From Paenibacillus sp. KS-LC4 (GTDB lineage: Bacteria; Bacillota; Bacilli; Paenibacillales; Paenibacillaceae), in NCBI RefSeq assembly GCF_036894955.1, contig NZ_CP145905.1, positions 813,501 to 877,500 of the forward strand: a DNA stretch of 64,000 nt, written 5' to 3'. The position numbers and the translations under genes are program-made. The number at the start of each line of letters is the position of its first letter. Position 1 is the first letter of the stretch. The notes beneath the pieces were generated by a model, which saw nothing but the letters and a program-made list of their open reading frames with translations, had not been told where the DNA came from and made no database searches. Positions 53,301-61,094 of the stretch are shown in pieces.

Positions 53301-54603
53301 TGTGCGCAGACAGGAAACGAATCTTGGTAACCTGATTGCAGACGGTATGCTGGACAAGGTGAAAAATAGTCCATTAATCGACAAATCGGGCATCGCCGGT
53401 TTTGTAACCATTCAAAATGCAGGCGGCATCCGTGATTCCATCCCTGCTGGCGACATTACACTAGGCCATTTGCTGACGGTTATGCCTTTTGGCAACAATC
53501 TGACGGCACTGAAAATGACTGGTGCGGAAATCACTGCTGCTCTTGAAAATGGCGTCAGCGGATCTACGCCGACGACGGAAGAAGGCAGATTCCCGCAAGT
53601 TGCGGGCATGCGTTATACGTTCGATTCCACGAAGAAGCCTGAAATCTACAACTCGGTTACGGGTGTTGTGACACAACAGGGCGAGCGAATCGTAAAAGTA
53701 GAAGTGCTGAATGAGCAAGGCGAATATGTAGCGCTTGATCCAAATGCGTATTACATTGTAGCAACGAATTCCTTCATGGCAAATGGCGGCGATTTCTATC
53801 TGTCGATGAAAGCAGCAAAGGATGCTGGCCGCTTCTATGAACTGAACTTTGTAGACTATGAAGTGTTCAATGAATATTTAGCGAAAATCGGTACAGTAGA
53901 TATCGGCATTCAAGGCAGAATTACCGATTTGCTAGGCTCCGGTAACCCGGGCACAGGAACGCCAGGAACGAGCAATCCGGGAACGAGCACGCCTAGCCCG
54001 AGCCCGACACCTTCCGTGTCTCCGAGTCCAAGTCCAGAGCCAAGCCCAACACCAACCTCAGCTCCGCTGAAGGATGTAACGGGACACTGGGCAGAGCAGT
54101 CGATTAAGCAAGCGGTAGAGCAAGGCATTGTAAAAGGCTTCACTGACGGTACATTCCGTCCAGAGGCAAACGCGACTCGCGCTGAGTTTGTCACGATGGT
54201 TAGTCGTGCATTCAAGCTTGGAGACGCAACGTCGGTGCCGAATTTCCGCGATGCGGATACGATTCCGGTATGGGCACGCTCCTTCGTAGCGCAGCTGTCG
54301 GAAGCAGGACTCATTAGCGGTTATGCGGACAATACGTTCCGTCCAAGCAATCCATTGACCCGTATTGAAATGACGGCGATTATGGTTCGTGCGCTAGGTC
54401 TTCCAATTGACACGGCGGCAACGGTAGTTTTTGCCGATGCGAGTGAAATTCCAGCTTGGGCAGTTCCTTATGTGGCTGCGGCAGCCAAAGCAGGTATTGT
54501 ACAAGGAGCGAACAATAGGTTCAATCCGAGTGCGAATGCGACAAGAGCAGAGGTTGTTACCTTACTGCTGAACGCTACGAAATATGCAGAAGCAAGCAAA
54601 TAA
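47356..54603 (+). CDS. Giant SLH-anchored nuclease/5'-nucleotidase surface protein
   Basis: A 2415-residue wall-bound enzyme. The signal peptide ends near VQAA. Then come a lamin-tail domain (~38-160: NIVISQVYGGGGNGG, DFIELYNP), a chitobiase-type sandwich, an OB-like domain (ADVRSAAVGSKVVTQGTVSHR), a second sandwich (FTTDGSTPTSASPVY) and another OB-like part. An endonuclease/exonuclease/phosphatase domain follows (~827-1130: IATFNVENF, DIIGLMEVQD, LGDLNDF, VSDHDPLL). Two UshA-type 5'-nucleotidases come next (~1141-1665 and ~1669-2193), each with LHTNDTHAHLDN, LLDAGDVFSGT, FGNHEFD, GGHSHTQ and the C-terminal substrate domain. A Pro/Ser/Thr linker leads to three SLH motifs (GHWAEQSIKQAV). It could turn DNA/RNA into nucleosides and phosphate at the wall. 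The closest known design is B. subtilis YhcR. The start is ATG 47356 (AAGGAGAG). Confidence 0.92.
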   Translation: MRRKFQAFKRPVSLFLASILLVGTVLGGFGAPVQAAVSNDNIVISQVYGGGGNGGAPIKQDFIELYNPTDSPISLAGWSVQYTSATGAFTTNIHNLSGTIAAKGYFLIQEAAGASTTAADLESPDAIGTLSMGGTAGKVRLLNASSAVVDLVAYGSTATGGEGAPTGDLGAALAAIRKALNPGDRALDTDNNNADFTVAAPSPRNSSYGAVASVSASPAGGEVPAGTYVTLSTATVGYSVYYSVYSPDAPVAPENFTAYASPIEVTAPMTLHAYVKNTEGTISGLTEFSYTLANLTPVAIADVRSAAVGSKVVTQGTVSHRTESGGKVNLFVQDADSAVVVRGTDSGAQPGDDVEVYGQTSLYNGLLQLDTDLVTGGYVTINGQSGIPAPTVITSTSFGTSDALRNQSEGRLVQINDVTIKRAASGVFYATDAASSQEIAIYSSDTAFALNKTFEQVTGVMTYYTGVGLELVPRSSSDIVERKLSVIASIPSGGIATGGTVELSTLMSGGVIHFTTDGSTPTSASPVYSAPITINADTTIKAIVIAGADTSSVYTFEYTVLQNTDGIKIHTIQGKTHRSIYENVAVTNVSGIVTSASTNSFYMQEPDSSMDNDPATSEAIQVYKAAHGAQVGDAVTVDGTVVEYGTSPALTVTQITATNVTRGLPSQPLPAPIVLGTNGRIVPTAIDTDSFGAFNPDGDAIDFFESLEGMRIQLNDALITGPYANSVTPVTFDNGANNPIKTDAGGIVLTGDGVLPFESSLNPQKMYIAAKPAGQDIKTGDQFNAPITGVLNYTSNLFKLIPDGALPAITYSSRTQGVATTVAADDKLTIATFNVENFSSSQTTKAAKIGGIIVDNLKKPDIIGLMEVQDNNGETNNGVTDASQSFQTLINAVVAKGGPTYAYTDIAPVDGMDGGAPGGNIRVGFLYNTARVTLAAGTKGDSTTAVQVKGDGTLSVNPGRISPTDTAFNASRKPLAAEFNFQGKRVVVVANHFNSKGGDGIPWGTIQPVIRSSETQRALQAGIVNSFVSQLVASDPNVNVAVLGDLNDFQFSKTLDILKKDVLTNLVDEMPEKDRYSYIYDGNSQTLDHILVNDALTDYSAIEVVHVNADFTDSMGRVSDHDPLLAQLDLGSKPVVGNDNFSLRVLHTNDTHAHLDNMARRVTAINSLRDDNTLLLDAGDVFSGTLYFNQFHGLADLWFMNKLKYDAMTFGNHEFDKDAATLAAFINGAEFPFVAANVNFSGEAELGSKFVNSIPQVDGAANDATIYPAIIKEVDGEKVGIFGLTTPDTALLASPGKVVFNDVKASAEATVAQLESLGINKIIALSHIGYTEDQKLAAEVDGIDIIVGGHSHTQLNEPFVYRKNLNADPTLIVQTGEYGVNLGQLDVKFNAAGKLTSWDGKLVNVDQQVNSQYVFAADPTAAAKVAEFNAPLTELKKTVVGKTDVALDGLRKNVRRQETNLGNLIADGMLDKVKNSPLIDKTGIAGYVTIQNAGGIRDSIPAGDITLGHLLTVMPFGNNLTALKMTGREIIAALENGVSGSTPVSEEGRFPQVAGMKFYYDMTKQPEIYNSVLGQITTSGERILKVQVLNDKGKYVDIDEDAYYIVATNSFMANGGDFYLSMKAAKDAGRFYELNFVDYEVFNEYLSKVGTVNIGVEGRITDVQNAFDLRVLHTNDTHAHLDNAPRRVNAATSLKSEKENALLLDAGDVFSGTLYFNQFKGLADLWFMNEMKYDAMTFGNHEFDKDAATLAAFIRGANFPFVSSNVNFSGEAELDALFNDDIVYSSSSDDNKAEIHKAIIKQFGGEEVGIVGLTTPDTALLASPGQVRFEDYVDSTRSTVAALEQKGVNKIIVLSHLGYGEDLKLAAAVEGIDIIVGGHSHTQLNEPTVYKKTAEAASTLIVQTGEYGVYLGKLDAIFDAQGELVVWNGELVNVDEKIGSNYKFTALPEHTAKLEGFKAPIAELQKTVVGKSNVALDGLRKNVRRQETNLGNLIADGMLDKVKNSPLIDKSGIAGFVTIQNAGGIRDSIPAGDITLGHLLTVMPFGNNLTALKMTGAEITAALENGVSGSTPTTEEGRFPQVAGMRYTFDSTKKPEIYNSVTGVVTQQGERIVKVEVLNEQGEYVALDPNAYYIVATNSFMANGGDFYLSMKAAKDAGRFYELNFVDYEVFNEYLAKIGTVDIGIQGRITDLLGSGNPGTGTPGTSNPGTSTPSPSPTPSVSPSPSPEPSPTPTSAPLKDVTGHWAEQSIKQAVEQGIVKGFTDGTFRPEANATRAEFVTMVSRAFKLGDATSVPNFRDADTIPVWARSFVAQLSEAGLISGYADNTFRPSNPLTRIEMTAIMVRALGLPIDTAATVVFADASEIPAWAVPYVAAAAKAGIVQGANNRFNPSANATRAEVVTLLLNATKYAEASK
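50775..53935 (+). repeat. Internal duplication of the 5'-nucleotidase module
   Basis: Bases ~50775-52350 and ~52360-53935 encode two copies of the same ~525-residue module. Some stretches are nearly identical in DNA (around KNVRRQETNLGNLIADGML and FMANGGDFYLSMKAAKDAG), while the metal-site half has diverged more. Catalytic motifs are kept in both copies. Confidence 0.9.
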
Positions 54604-54637
54604 GTAAAAGGCATTTTAATGAAAAATGAAATAAGCG

Positions 54638-54685
54638 AGGCCGTCCCCAGGCAGTATTTACACTGCATTGGGACGGCCTTTGTTT
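54638..54685. terminator. Terminator after the giant SLH gene
   Basis: AGGCCGTCCC pairs with GGGACGGCCT, followed by TTGTTTTGTTT. The convergent MBL gene ends directly beside it. Confidence 0.8.
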
Positions 54686-54688
54686 TGT

Positions 54689-55447
54689 TTAAAGGGCGGC
54701 TGCTGCATATATGCGAGCTATTTGCTCGCTAGGCTGGCGGCTGCATAAACCGCCATGATAGCAAATTACATGCTGGATGGGGTAATCTGCGAGTGCTTTG
54801 AGTGATTGCAGCGCCATTTTATAATCGAGTGTGGCAGCAGGAATAGGAGGTGCTAGCTTGCCATTTTCTACAATAAGCGCATCTCCGGCTATTAAGGTTT
54901 GGCTCGCGTGATGGTACAAGCTGACATGTCCGGGTGTGTGTCCCGGCGTATGAATAACGCTGATGCCGCCGCATATATCAAGCTTATCGCCGCTTAGCAG
55001 CTGCGCTGTTACATTGGCGTGGGGCGGATGCTCAAGCATTTTTCGAAAAGCTGCGCGGAATGCAGCGGGTGTCTCCGGAGGAAACATGAGGTCTAGGCTC
55101 GCGAGCGCCTCATCGGTTATTTTAATCAGACGCTTGCGTCCTTCAATGTAGGGCTTCTCGATGTCGCTGCTCCACACTTGCGGAGCATGATTAGCCTGCT
55201 CGATAACAGCGGGCAGACTGCCAATATGATCGATATCTTGATGCGTAAGTACGATGTCGGTTATATGTTCGAGAAGAACGCCTTCTTGTGCTGCGGCCTC
55301 CTGAAGTAAAGGAAGCTGCCCGGGATGGGCAGTGTCTATAAGGATTTGGTGATTTTGATCCCAAATAAGGGTAGGGTGAATCGTTGTGGATTTTCCCATA
55401 ATGACGGCTGTAATCTCAAGCATGGCAATGCCTTTTGCAAGCAGCAT
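54689..55447 (-). CDS. MBL-fold metallo-hydrolase
   Basis: A 252-residue metallo-beta-lactamase-fold enzyme. Zinc-binding motifs are DIVLTHQDIDHIGSLP (HxxxDH-like, here THQDIDH), HTPGHTPGHVSLY, LIAGDALI and the C-terminal CYHGG. Gln takes the place of the first His of HxHxDH, as in several non-lactamase members (the AHL-lactonase-like group has HxHxDH), so substrate prediction is unsafe. The start is ATG 55447 with GGAGGG 8 bases upstream, and a near-consensus promoter lies before it. It is a single gene. Confidence 0.85.
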   Translation of the reverse strand: MLLAKGIAMLEITAVIMGKSTTIHPTLIWDQNHQILIDTAHPGQLPLLQEAAAQEGVLLEHITDIVLTHQDIDHIGSLPAVIEQANHAPQVWSSDIEKPYIEGRKRLIKITDEALASLDLMFPPETPAAFRAAFRKMLEHPPHANVTAQLLSGDKLDICGGISVIHTPGHTPGHVSLYHHASQTLIAGDALIVENGKLAPPIPAATLDYKMALQSLKALADYPIQHVICYHGGLCSRQPSEQIARIYAAAAL

Positions 55448-55541
55448 ATGATCCCTCCGATGAGCATCAGCTCAAATTGTGCTTGGCCAAGCATGTCTAT
55501 CATAAGGGATAAATAAATCAGTGTAAATAATAAAATATTAT

Positions 55542-55570
55542 ATTATAACACATAAAAATATTTTTGTCAA
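55542..55570 (-). promoter_or_regulatory. Near-consensus sigma-A promoter, minus strand
   Basis: On the minus strand TTGACA, 17 bases, TATAAT: both hexamers perfect. It drives the MBL hydrolase gene. Confidence 0.85.
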
Positions 55571-55713
55571 TATTAAATTGGGGTAAATGCCTTGGCGGGG
55601 TGGAGCGGCGCGGATTATGATATGATAGTTGAAAAGGGCGGCTTTTCTAAGCGATCTGTTGCAGGAAAAGCTAGCTTGGCACAACTATCTCTGATGTAAA
55701 GTAGGTTATTGCG

Positions 55714-57705
55714 ATGCATTTATTATCAGTCGAACATATTACGAAAAGCTACGGGGAAAAAATGCTGTTCGAGGACGTTACCTTCGGTCTTGAGGATGGC
55801 GACAAAATTGGCATTATCGGCGTCAATGGGACGGGCAAATCGACGTTTCTCAAAGTGATTGCCGGACTTGAGCCAGCAGATGCGGGCAACATTTCTATAG
55901 GGAATCGGGTAACGATTCGCATGCTGTCGCAGGACCCGGTGTTTGCGCCGGGAGAAACGGCGCTTGAGCATGTGCTAGGCGGCGATTCGCCGCAGCAGCG
56001 TGCTGTGCGCGAGCATGTGGAGGCGCTTGAAGCGCTTGAGCTTCATCCAAGTGACGAGGCGCTCCAGCAAAGGCTGATCAAAGCGAACCAGCGGATGGAT
56101 GAATGGGATGCTTGGACGCTGGAGAGTGAGGCGAAGATTGCGCTCGCAAAGCTGGGCATTCTTCATTTTGACGAGAAGGTTGAGACGCTTTCCGGTGGGC
56201 AGCGCAAGCGGGTAGCGATGGCGGCAGCGCTGCTCCAGCCTTCGGATATTTTGATTTTGGACGAGCCGACGAACCATATCGACAATGATTCGGTCGCTTG
56301 GCTGGAAGGCATGCTGCAAAAGCGCAAAGGCGCACTGCTTATGATTACCCATGATCGGTATTTCCTCGATCGGGTCAGTAATCGGGTCATTGAGCTGGAC
56401 GGCGGACGTGCATATTTCTATGAAGCGAACTACAGCCGTTTTCTAGAGCTTAAGCTGGAGCGGGAAGAACGCGAGGCGGCAACAGAAAGCAAACGCAAAA
56501 ATCTGCTGCGCAGCGAGCTGGCCTGGATCAGGCGTGGAGCCAAGGCGAGAACGACGAAGCAGAAGGCGAGAATTGATCGCTTTGAGGATTTGAAGGCACA
56601 GGCGCCTAAGCAAAGTGCGGGGAAAATGGATGTATCGGTCGCCTCCACCCGCCTTGGACGTAAAATCGTCGAGCTTGAAAAGGTGACGAAGCGCTTTGGC
56701 GAGCGGACGCTCATTCGTGATTTCAGCTATATTGCCGTACCAGAGGACCGGGTAGGCATAATCGGACGCAATGGCAGCGGCAAGTCGACGCTGCTGAAGC
56801 TGATTGAGGGCAGGCTGCAGCCGGATGAAGGCACAGTTGAGCTGGGCCTCACTGTTAATCTCGGCTGGTTCTCGCAGGAGCATGAAGAGATGGATGAGTC
56901 GCTGCGCGTGATTGAATTTATCCGCGAAGGTGCGGAGCAGGTGAAGACGGCGGATGGCTCGCTCATTTCCGCAGGACAAATGCTGGAGCGGTTTTTGTTC
57001 CCTCCGGCGATGCAATGGAGTCCGATCAGCAAGCTGTCAGGCGGTGAGAAGCGCCGACTCCAATTGCTTCGCGTGCTGATGAAGGCGCCGAACGTGCTGC
57101 TGCTCGATGAGCCGACGAATGATTTGGATATCTCGACCTTGGCTGTATTGGAAGATTATTTGGATGATTTTCCGGGCGTCGTATTTGTCGTATCTCATGA
57201 TCGCTACTTTCTTGACCGTACAGTTGATAAAATTTTGTCCTTTGAGGATGGCGTCATTACGCAGCATACAGGCAACTATAGCGAATATCAGGAGTTTTTA
57301 GAAAAGCATGGCTCGGCGGCCAGCGCAGCGTCAACGCTGGGAGGAGCCTCGGCGGGTGGAAATGCGAAGAATGCTGGGACAGGCACGGGGATAGCTGCTG
57401 GAAGCGGGGGTGCAGCGGGCGAATCGAATGCAAAAGCCGGAACGGGCGGCAGCAAGGAACGGGCGCTCAAAATGTCCTACAAGGATCAAAAGGATTTTGA
57501 GCAAATTGACGGCTGGATTGAGCAGGCTGAAAATGATATTGCGCACATTGTGCAGCGCATGGAGGAATCCGGCAGTGATTCGGTGCTGATTCAGCAGCTA
57601 TCGGAGGAGCAGCAGCAGTTGGAAGAAAAGCTGGAGCAGCTTATGGAGCGCTGGACGGAGCTTAATGAGCTCGCGGAGCAAATTGCCGCTCAGAAGAAGG
57701 GTTAA
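55714..57705 (+). CDS. ABC-F family ATPase (Uup/YfmR-like)
   Basis: A 663-residue soluble protein with two ABC ATPase domains and no membrane part. Domain 1 has GVNGTGKST, LSGGQRKRVAMA and ILILDEPTNHID; domain 2 has GRNGSGKST, LSGGEKRRLQLL and VLLLDEPTNDLD. The linker between them (~245-300, basic helices ELAWIRRGAKARTTKQKARI) is the short P-site-tRNA-interaction motif of ABC-F translation factors. The C-terminal ~110 residues have a low-complexity Gly/Ala/Ser stretch and then a coiled coil (DGWIEQAENDIAHIVQRMEE), as in Uup. It likely rescues or tunes stalled ribosomes. The FAA-hydrolase gene follows after ~40 bases, perhaps co-transcribed. Confidence 0.92.
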   Translation: MHLLSVEHITKSYGEKMLFEDVTFGLEDGDKIGIIGVNGTGKSTFLKVIAGLEPADAGNISIGNRVTIRMLSQDPVFAPGETALEHVLGGDSPQQRAVREHVEALEALELHPSDEALQQRLIKANQRMDEWDAWTLESEAKIALAKLGILHFDEKVETLSGGQRKRVAMAAALLQPSDILILDEPTNHIDNDSVAWLEGMLQKRKGALLMITHDRYFLDRVSNRVIELDGGRAYFYEANYSRFLELKLEREEREAATESKRKNLLRSELAWIRRGAKARTTKQKARIDRFEDLKAQAPKQSAGKMDVSVASTRLGRKIVELEKVTKRFGERTLIRDFSYIAVPEDRVGIIGRNGSGKSTLLKLIEGRLQPDEGTVELGLTVNLGWFSQEHEEMDESLRVIEFIREGAEQVKTADGSLISAGQMLERFLFPPAMQWSPISKLSGGEKRRLQLLRVLMKAPNVLLLDEPTNDLDISTLAVLEDYLDDFPGVVFVVSHDRYFLDRTVDKILSFEDGVITQHTGNYSEYQEFLEKHGSAASAASTLGGASAGGNAKNAGTGTGIAAGSGGAAGESNAKAGTGGSKERALKMSYKDQKDFEQIDGWIEQAENDIAHIVQRMEESGSDSVLIQQLSEEQQQLEEKLEQLMERWTELNELAEQIAAQKKG

Positions 57706-57743
57706 GGTTAATGGGGCCTAGAAAACAGGAGAGGGAGATGGAG

Positions 57744-58373
57744 ATGTTTTCAGAAGTACGCAACATTTATTGCATTGGACGGAATTATCGTTTGCATGCA
57801 TTGGAGCTGGGCAATGAGGTGCCTGAATCGCCGATGGTATTTACAAAGCCGACTCATTCGCTTGTACCGATGGATGGCCATGTTGTGGAGCTGCCGGGTA
57901 ATCAAGGCGAGGTTCATTTCGAGCTGGAGCTGGTGCTGCGGGTTGGCAGGACGCTTGAGCCTGGCATGGACGCTGACACATGTATTGATGGCCTGGCACT
58001 GGGACTTGATATGACGCTTCGCGATGTGCAAAGCAAAATCAAAGCGAAAGGCCAGCCATGGCTGCCGGCCAAAGGCTTCAAAGGCTCCGCCCCCCTTGGC
58101 GCATGGCTGCCGTACCCTGGTTCGGAAGAGCTCAAGGCCCATGATTTTGCGCTGCTCCGCAATGATGAAGAAGTACAACATGGCAATTCGGCCGATATGC
58201 TGTTTGATATTGGAACGCTGCTTCGGCACATTAACGACAACTACGGGCTTGGGCCGGGCGATCTCATTTTTACGGGGACGCCAGCTGGTGTAGCTGCATT
58301 GCAGGATGGTGACAAGCTTTCGGCAATATGGCAAGGCAAAGAAGTAGCTAGCTGTACGATTAAGCTCGTATAA
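57744..58373 (+). CDS. Fumarylacetoacetate-hydrolase-family protein
   Basis: A 209-residue enzyme of the FAH/YcgM family. It has IYCIGRNYRLHALELGNEVPESPMVFTKPTHSL at the N-terminus, the metal ligands in EVHFELELVLRV, DMTLRDVQ, KGFKGSAPLG and the C-terminal GDLIFTGTPAGVAAL. Members cleave C-C bonds in acylpyruvates or decarboxylate oxaloacetate. The start is taken as ATG 57744 (GAGGG 8 bases upstream) rather than 57711, since homologues begin near the IYCIGRNY motif. A strong terminator follows. Confidence 0.88.
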   Translation: MFSEVRNIYCIGRNYRLHALELGNEVPESPMVFTKPTHSLVPMDGHVVELPGNQGEVHFELELVLRVGRTLEPGMDADTCIDGLALGLDMTLRDVQSKIKAKGQPWLPAKGFKGSAPLGAWLPYPGSEELKAHDFALLRNDEEVQHGNSADMLFDIGTLLRHINDNYGLGPGDLIFTGTPAGVAALQDGDKLSAIWQGKEVASCTIKLV

Positions 58374-58388
58374 TCGGATTATAACAAC

Positions 58389-58437
58389 CAAAAAGCCCTC
58401 AAACCCGCGCGAGTCGCAGAGTTTGAAGGCTTTTTTG
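58389..58437 (+). terminator. Rho-independent terminator
   Basis: AAAAAGCCCTCAAAC pairs with GTTTGAAGGCTTTTTT. It ends the ABC-F/FAH unit, and may also stop the convergent dps transcript. Confidence 0.8.
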
Positions 58438-58468
58438 CGTTGCAGCCTTTTCTTTAGAAAGACTAAAA

Positions 58469-58903
58469 TTAATCATTAAAGGCTTTCAGCATCCATACAT
58501 GCTTCTCAAGCGAGGTATGGATCGCAAGCAGCATATCGGCTGTCGTCTCATCATTCGCTTCTTGGGCAATTGACATGCCAGCTTTCAGCTCTCCAATTAT
58601 GGTTGAGAAGTCGGAAATTAGGGACTCTACCATAACAGTAGCTGTTTCTTTGCCTGTGGCATCTTTGATAGAAGCTGTCTCCATATATTCTTTCATCGTG
58701 GCGACTGGCTTGCCTTCCAGTGCGAGCAGGCGCTCAGCCAACTCATCGACATTTAAAGCGGCCTCTTCATAAAACTCTTGGAACTTCACATGCAGGGTGA
58801 AAAATTGCGAGCCCTTCACGTACCAGTGGAAATTGTGCAATTTAATATAGAGGACACTCCAGTTAGCGATTTGTTTGTTTAATACCTCATGTGTTTTGTT
58901 CAT
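58469..58903 (-). CDS. dps: Dps-family ferritin-like DNA-protection protein
   Basis: A 144-residue Dps subunit that forms a 12-mer cage, oxidises Fe(II) with peroxide and stores iron. The ferroxidase residues lie in [11 protein letters not shown] (helix A) and [24 protein letters not shown] (helix B), as expected at a subunit interface. [11 protein letters not shown] is the usual short N-terminus without a basic DNA-binding tail. AAGGATGAAC precedes ATG 58903. Two PerR-like boxes ~90-120 bases upstream suggest peroxide control, as for mrgA in B. subtilis. Confidence 0.9.
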   Translation of the reverse strand: MNKTHEVLNKQIANWSVLYIKLHNFHWYVKGSQFFTLHVKFQEFYEEAALNVDELAERLLALEGKPVATMKEYMETASIKDATGKETATVMVESLISDFSTIIGELKAGMSIAQEANDETTADMLLAIHTSLEKHVWMLKAFND

Positions 58904-58993
58904 TATCGTTCATCCTTTCGTTTCCTGAGTTTAGGTTTCTGCAAGGGAAGTTTGCTAAGTTTAATATCAAAGGTGAAAAGCTGATCGCATAAT

Positions 58994-59025
58994 TTATAAT
59001 TATTACTTATTTATAATTATTACAA
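58994..59025 (-). promoter_or_regulatory. Two PerR-like boxes upstream of dps
   Basis: TTATAATTATTACAA (59011-59025) differs at one position from the PerR consensus TTATAATNATTATAA. A partial second copy starts at 58994, 17 bp away. Both lie upstream of dps. Confidence 0.65.
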
Positions 59026-59125
59026 ATAACGAGCGCTTTGTCAAGCTTGCCTCCCTGTATTCATCCGATAACATACTATAAACGTCCGAGCTTTATTTTA
59101 AACAGGCAGTGCTATTTTATGCGTT

Positions 59126-59737
59126 TCATTGTCTTTTTAACCACAGGCGGTAACCGCCATAGGATGTGGCGAAAAAGGCGGCGTATACGCCTGCGAATAA
59201 TGCGAAGCTCGCCCAGTCTTTAAACATATTTTGTCCCATATAGGCAAATAACAGCATGAACGGAATTTTACCAAGTGCTGATGCAATGGCATAAGGAAGC
59301 AGCCGAACAGAAGCAACAGCAGGATAAACATTGACGACCATATGCGGAATGATCGGTATTAAACGTGCTGTCAAAATCGTAAGAAATGGTCTTTTTTCCA
59401 TCGTTGCCTGAAGCTTGTCCAGTTGGTTGAACTTACGAAGGAAGGCTCGCCCTTGCTCTTGAAAGAGATAGCGCGCCAGCAGAAATACGATGATGGCAGC
59501 AAGTGAGGCGGCAAGCCAGCTAATGAATGCCCCAAGCAACGGACCGTACATAAAACCGAGCAGGGCAATCATGAGCTTAAATGGAACGACGGGAACGAGC
59601 ACGAGGAATAGCGCGACAAGAAAGACGATAAAGACAGATGGCGTGTCATTTTGCAGCCAATCGAGCAGATTGTTTTTGTATATAAAAACGGTGACAAGCA
59701 ATAAAGCGTAAATAATGGCAGAAACCCATCTAAGCAT
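59126..59737 (-). CDS. TVP38/TMEM64 (DedA-like) membrane protein
   Basis: A 203-residue membrane protein of the SNARE-associated / TVP38 family. It has about five hydrophobic segments and the family core FKLMIALLGFMYGPLLGAFISWLAASLAA, then ARYLF, and LTARLIPIIPHMVVNVYPAVASV with the conserved Arg-Pro motif. Such proteins are linked to lipid scrambling or undecaprenyl-phosphate recycling and membrane-potential homeostasis. The start is ATG 59737 (AAAGGAG 6 bases upstream). It is a single gene. Confidence 0.85.
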   Translation of the reverse strand: MLRWVSAIIYALLLVTVFIYKNNLLDWLQNDTPSVFIVFLVALFLVLVPVVPFKLMIALLGFMYGPLLGAFISWLAASLAAIIVFLLARYLFQEQGRAFLRKFNQLDKLQATMEKRPFLTILTARLIPIIPHMVVNVYPAVASVRLLPYAIASALGKIPFMLLFAYMGQNMFKDWASFALFAGVYAAFFATSYGGYRLWLKRQ

Positions 59738-59918
59738 AACGATCTCCTTTAGCATGTCCTTGGCGGTACTTCTTTAATCTTAGCGGTTTCATGCAGGCTG
59801 GCGCAACAAAGGATAGTGTGCAGATTCCAGTACTACGCAAACTTGGTACTAGCTGTATGCTAACCATTCGCTAAAATAAGGGGAAAAGGCTATAGAGCGA
59901 AAAAGGGGGAAGCAGTCG

Positions 59919-61094
59919 TTGAAAGAGAGAGAGTGGAGTACCATTATTTTAGCTGCGATACTTATTAGCTTTCCAATTATGTTCTTTACTTGGATCATTT
60001 ATGCTATTGTGATGCTGTCAACAGGCTCGAAATTATATGGTGTATTAGTCATTGCGGCTTCTGCGCTTATTAGTATCTTTTATTTGCTAGCTTATATTGA
60101 TGTCTTGAAAGCTAAGGTTTTCTGGTCATTGTGCGGTTCAGCAATCTTAGTCATTGCAATAACCTTTGTGCTCGGATGGCGCTATGAACAATACGTAGAG
60201 AAGCTGAAAATCGTCGATGATCAAGCGATAAATATGAGGGATTATGAACCTTTCCGAGAAGGAACGAAGACGGTATCCCTGCAAGAGCCGGCATCGCTCA
60301 AAATCCGCAGTAAGCTGCCGCATTTGGATGGCTCAACCGCCCTATATCCGATGTATGCGGCATTCGTTCAGGCGGTATACAAGCAAAAAGAATATCCCTA
60401 CTATGGGCAGGATAGCGAGGTTCAGGTGAACGGTACAGAGGATGCCTATAATCGCTTAATTAAAGGCGAGGCTGATCTTATTTTTGCACCTGCACCGTCC
60501 AAGGATCAGGAAGCGCAGGCAAAAGCGGCTGGAGTGGAGCTTACGATGACGCCGATTGGCTATGAGGCTTTTATCTTTTTTGTAAACAGCCGCAATGAGA
60601 TACAAGATTTGACGCTGGAGCAGATTAAGGGCATTTACGCAGGGGAACTCACGAACTGGAAGCAGTTTGGGGGCGCGGATGAGAAAATTCGGCCATTCCA
60701 GCGCAGAGAGAACAGCGGAAGCCAGACGATGCTGCAAAAAATCATGAAGGATAAGCAACTGATGGAGCCTGCGAAAGAGGATGTTAATTCCGGGATGGGT
60801 GATATCATTAAACAAACTGCAAGCTACCGCAATTATAAAAATGCAATCGGCTTTTCGTTCCTTTTCTACGCCACCGAAATGGTACATGAGCAGCAGATCC
60901 ATTTACTGAAAATAAACGGCGTGGAGGCGAACCGCGCGAACGTTAGAAACGGGACATATCCTCTTACGGCGAAATTTTATGCAATAACCGCAGGTACTGA
61001 CAACCTTAAAGTACAGCCGTTTATTGACTGGATTTTATCGCCGCAGGGGCAGTATTTAATAGAAAAAACGGGGTATATCCCGCTTAAGTCGTAG
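59919..61094 (+). CDS. Membrane-anchored PstS-like substrate-binding protein
   Basis: A 391-residue protein. Three hydrophobic helices at the N-terminus (~7-30, 40-60, 68-88) are followed from ~115 by a PstS-like phosphate-binding fold: KLPHLDGSTALYPMYAAFVQAVY, DAYNRLIKGEADLIFAPAPS, FFVNSRNEIQDLTLEQIKGIYAGELTNWKQFGG, ENSGSQTMLQ and PFIDWILSPQGQYLI. Binding residues Ser/Thr of DGSTA and ENSGS are kept. Normal PstS is a lipoprotein; the multi-helix anchor and absence of pstCAB nearby suggest a sensor or scaffold rather than transport. The start is TTG 59919 after AAGGGGGAAG. Confidence 0.82.
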   Translation: MKEREWSTIILAAILISFPIMFFTWIIYAIVMLSTGSKLYGVLVIAASALISIFYLLAYIDVLKAKVFWSLCGSAILVIAITFVLGWRYEQYVEKLKIVDDQAINMRDYEPFREGTKTVSLQEPASLKIRSKLPHLDGSTALYPMYAAFVQAVYKQKEYPYYGQDSEVQVNGTEDAYNRLIKGEADLIFAPAPSKDQEAQAKAAGVELTMTPIGYEAFIFFVNSRNEIQDLTLEQIKGIYAGELTNWKQFGGADEKIRPFQRRENSGSQTMLQKIMKDKQLMEPAKEDVNSGMGDIIKQTASYRNYKNAIGFSFLFYATEMVHEQQIHLLKINGVEANRANVRNGTYPLTAKFYAITAGTDNLKVQPFIDWILSPQGQYLIEKTGYIPLKS

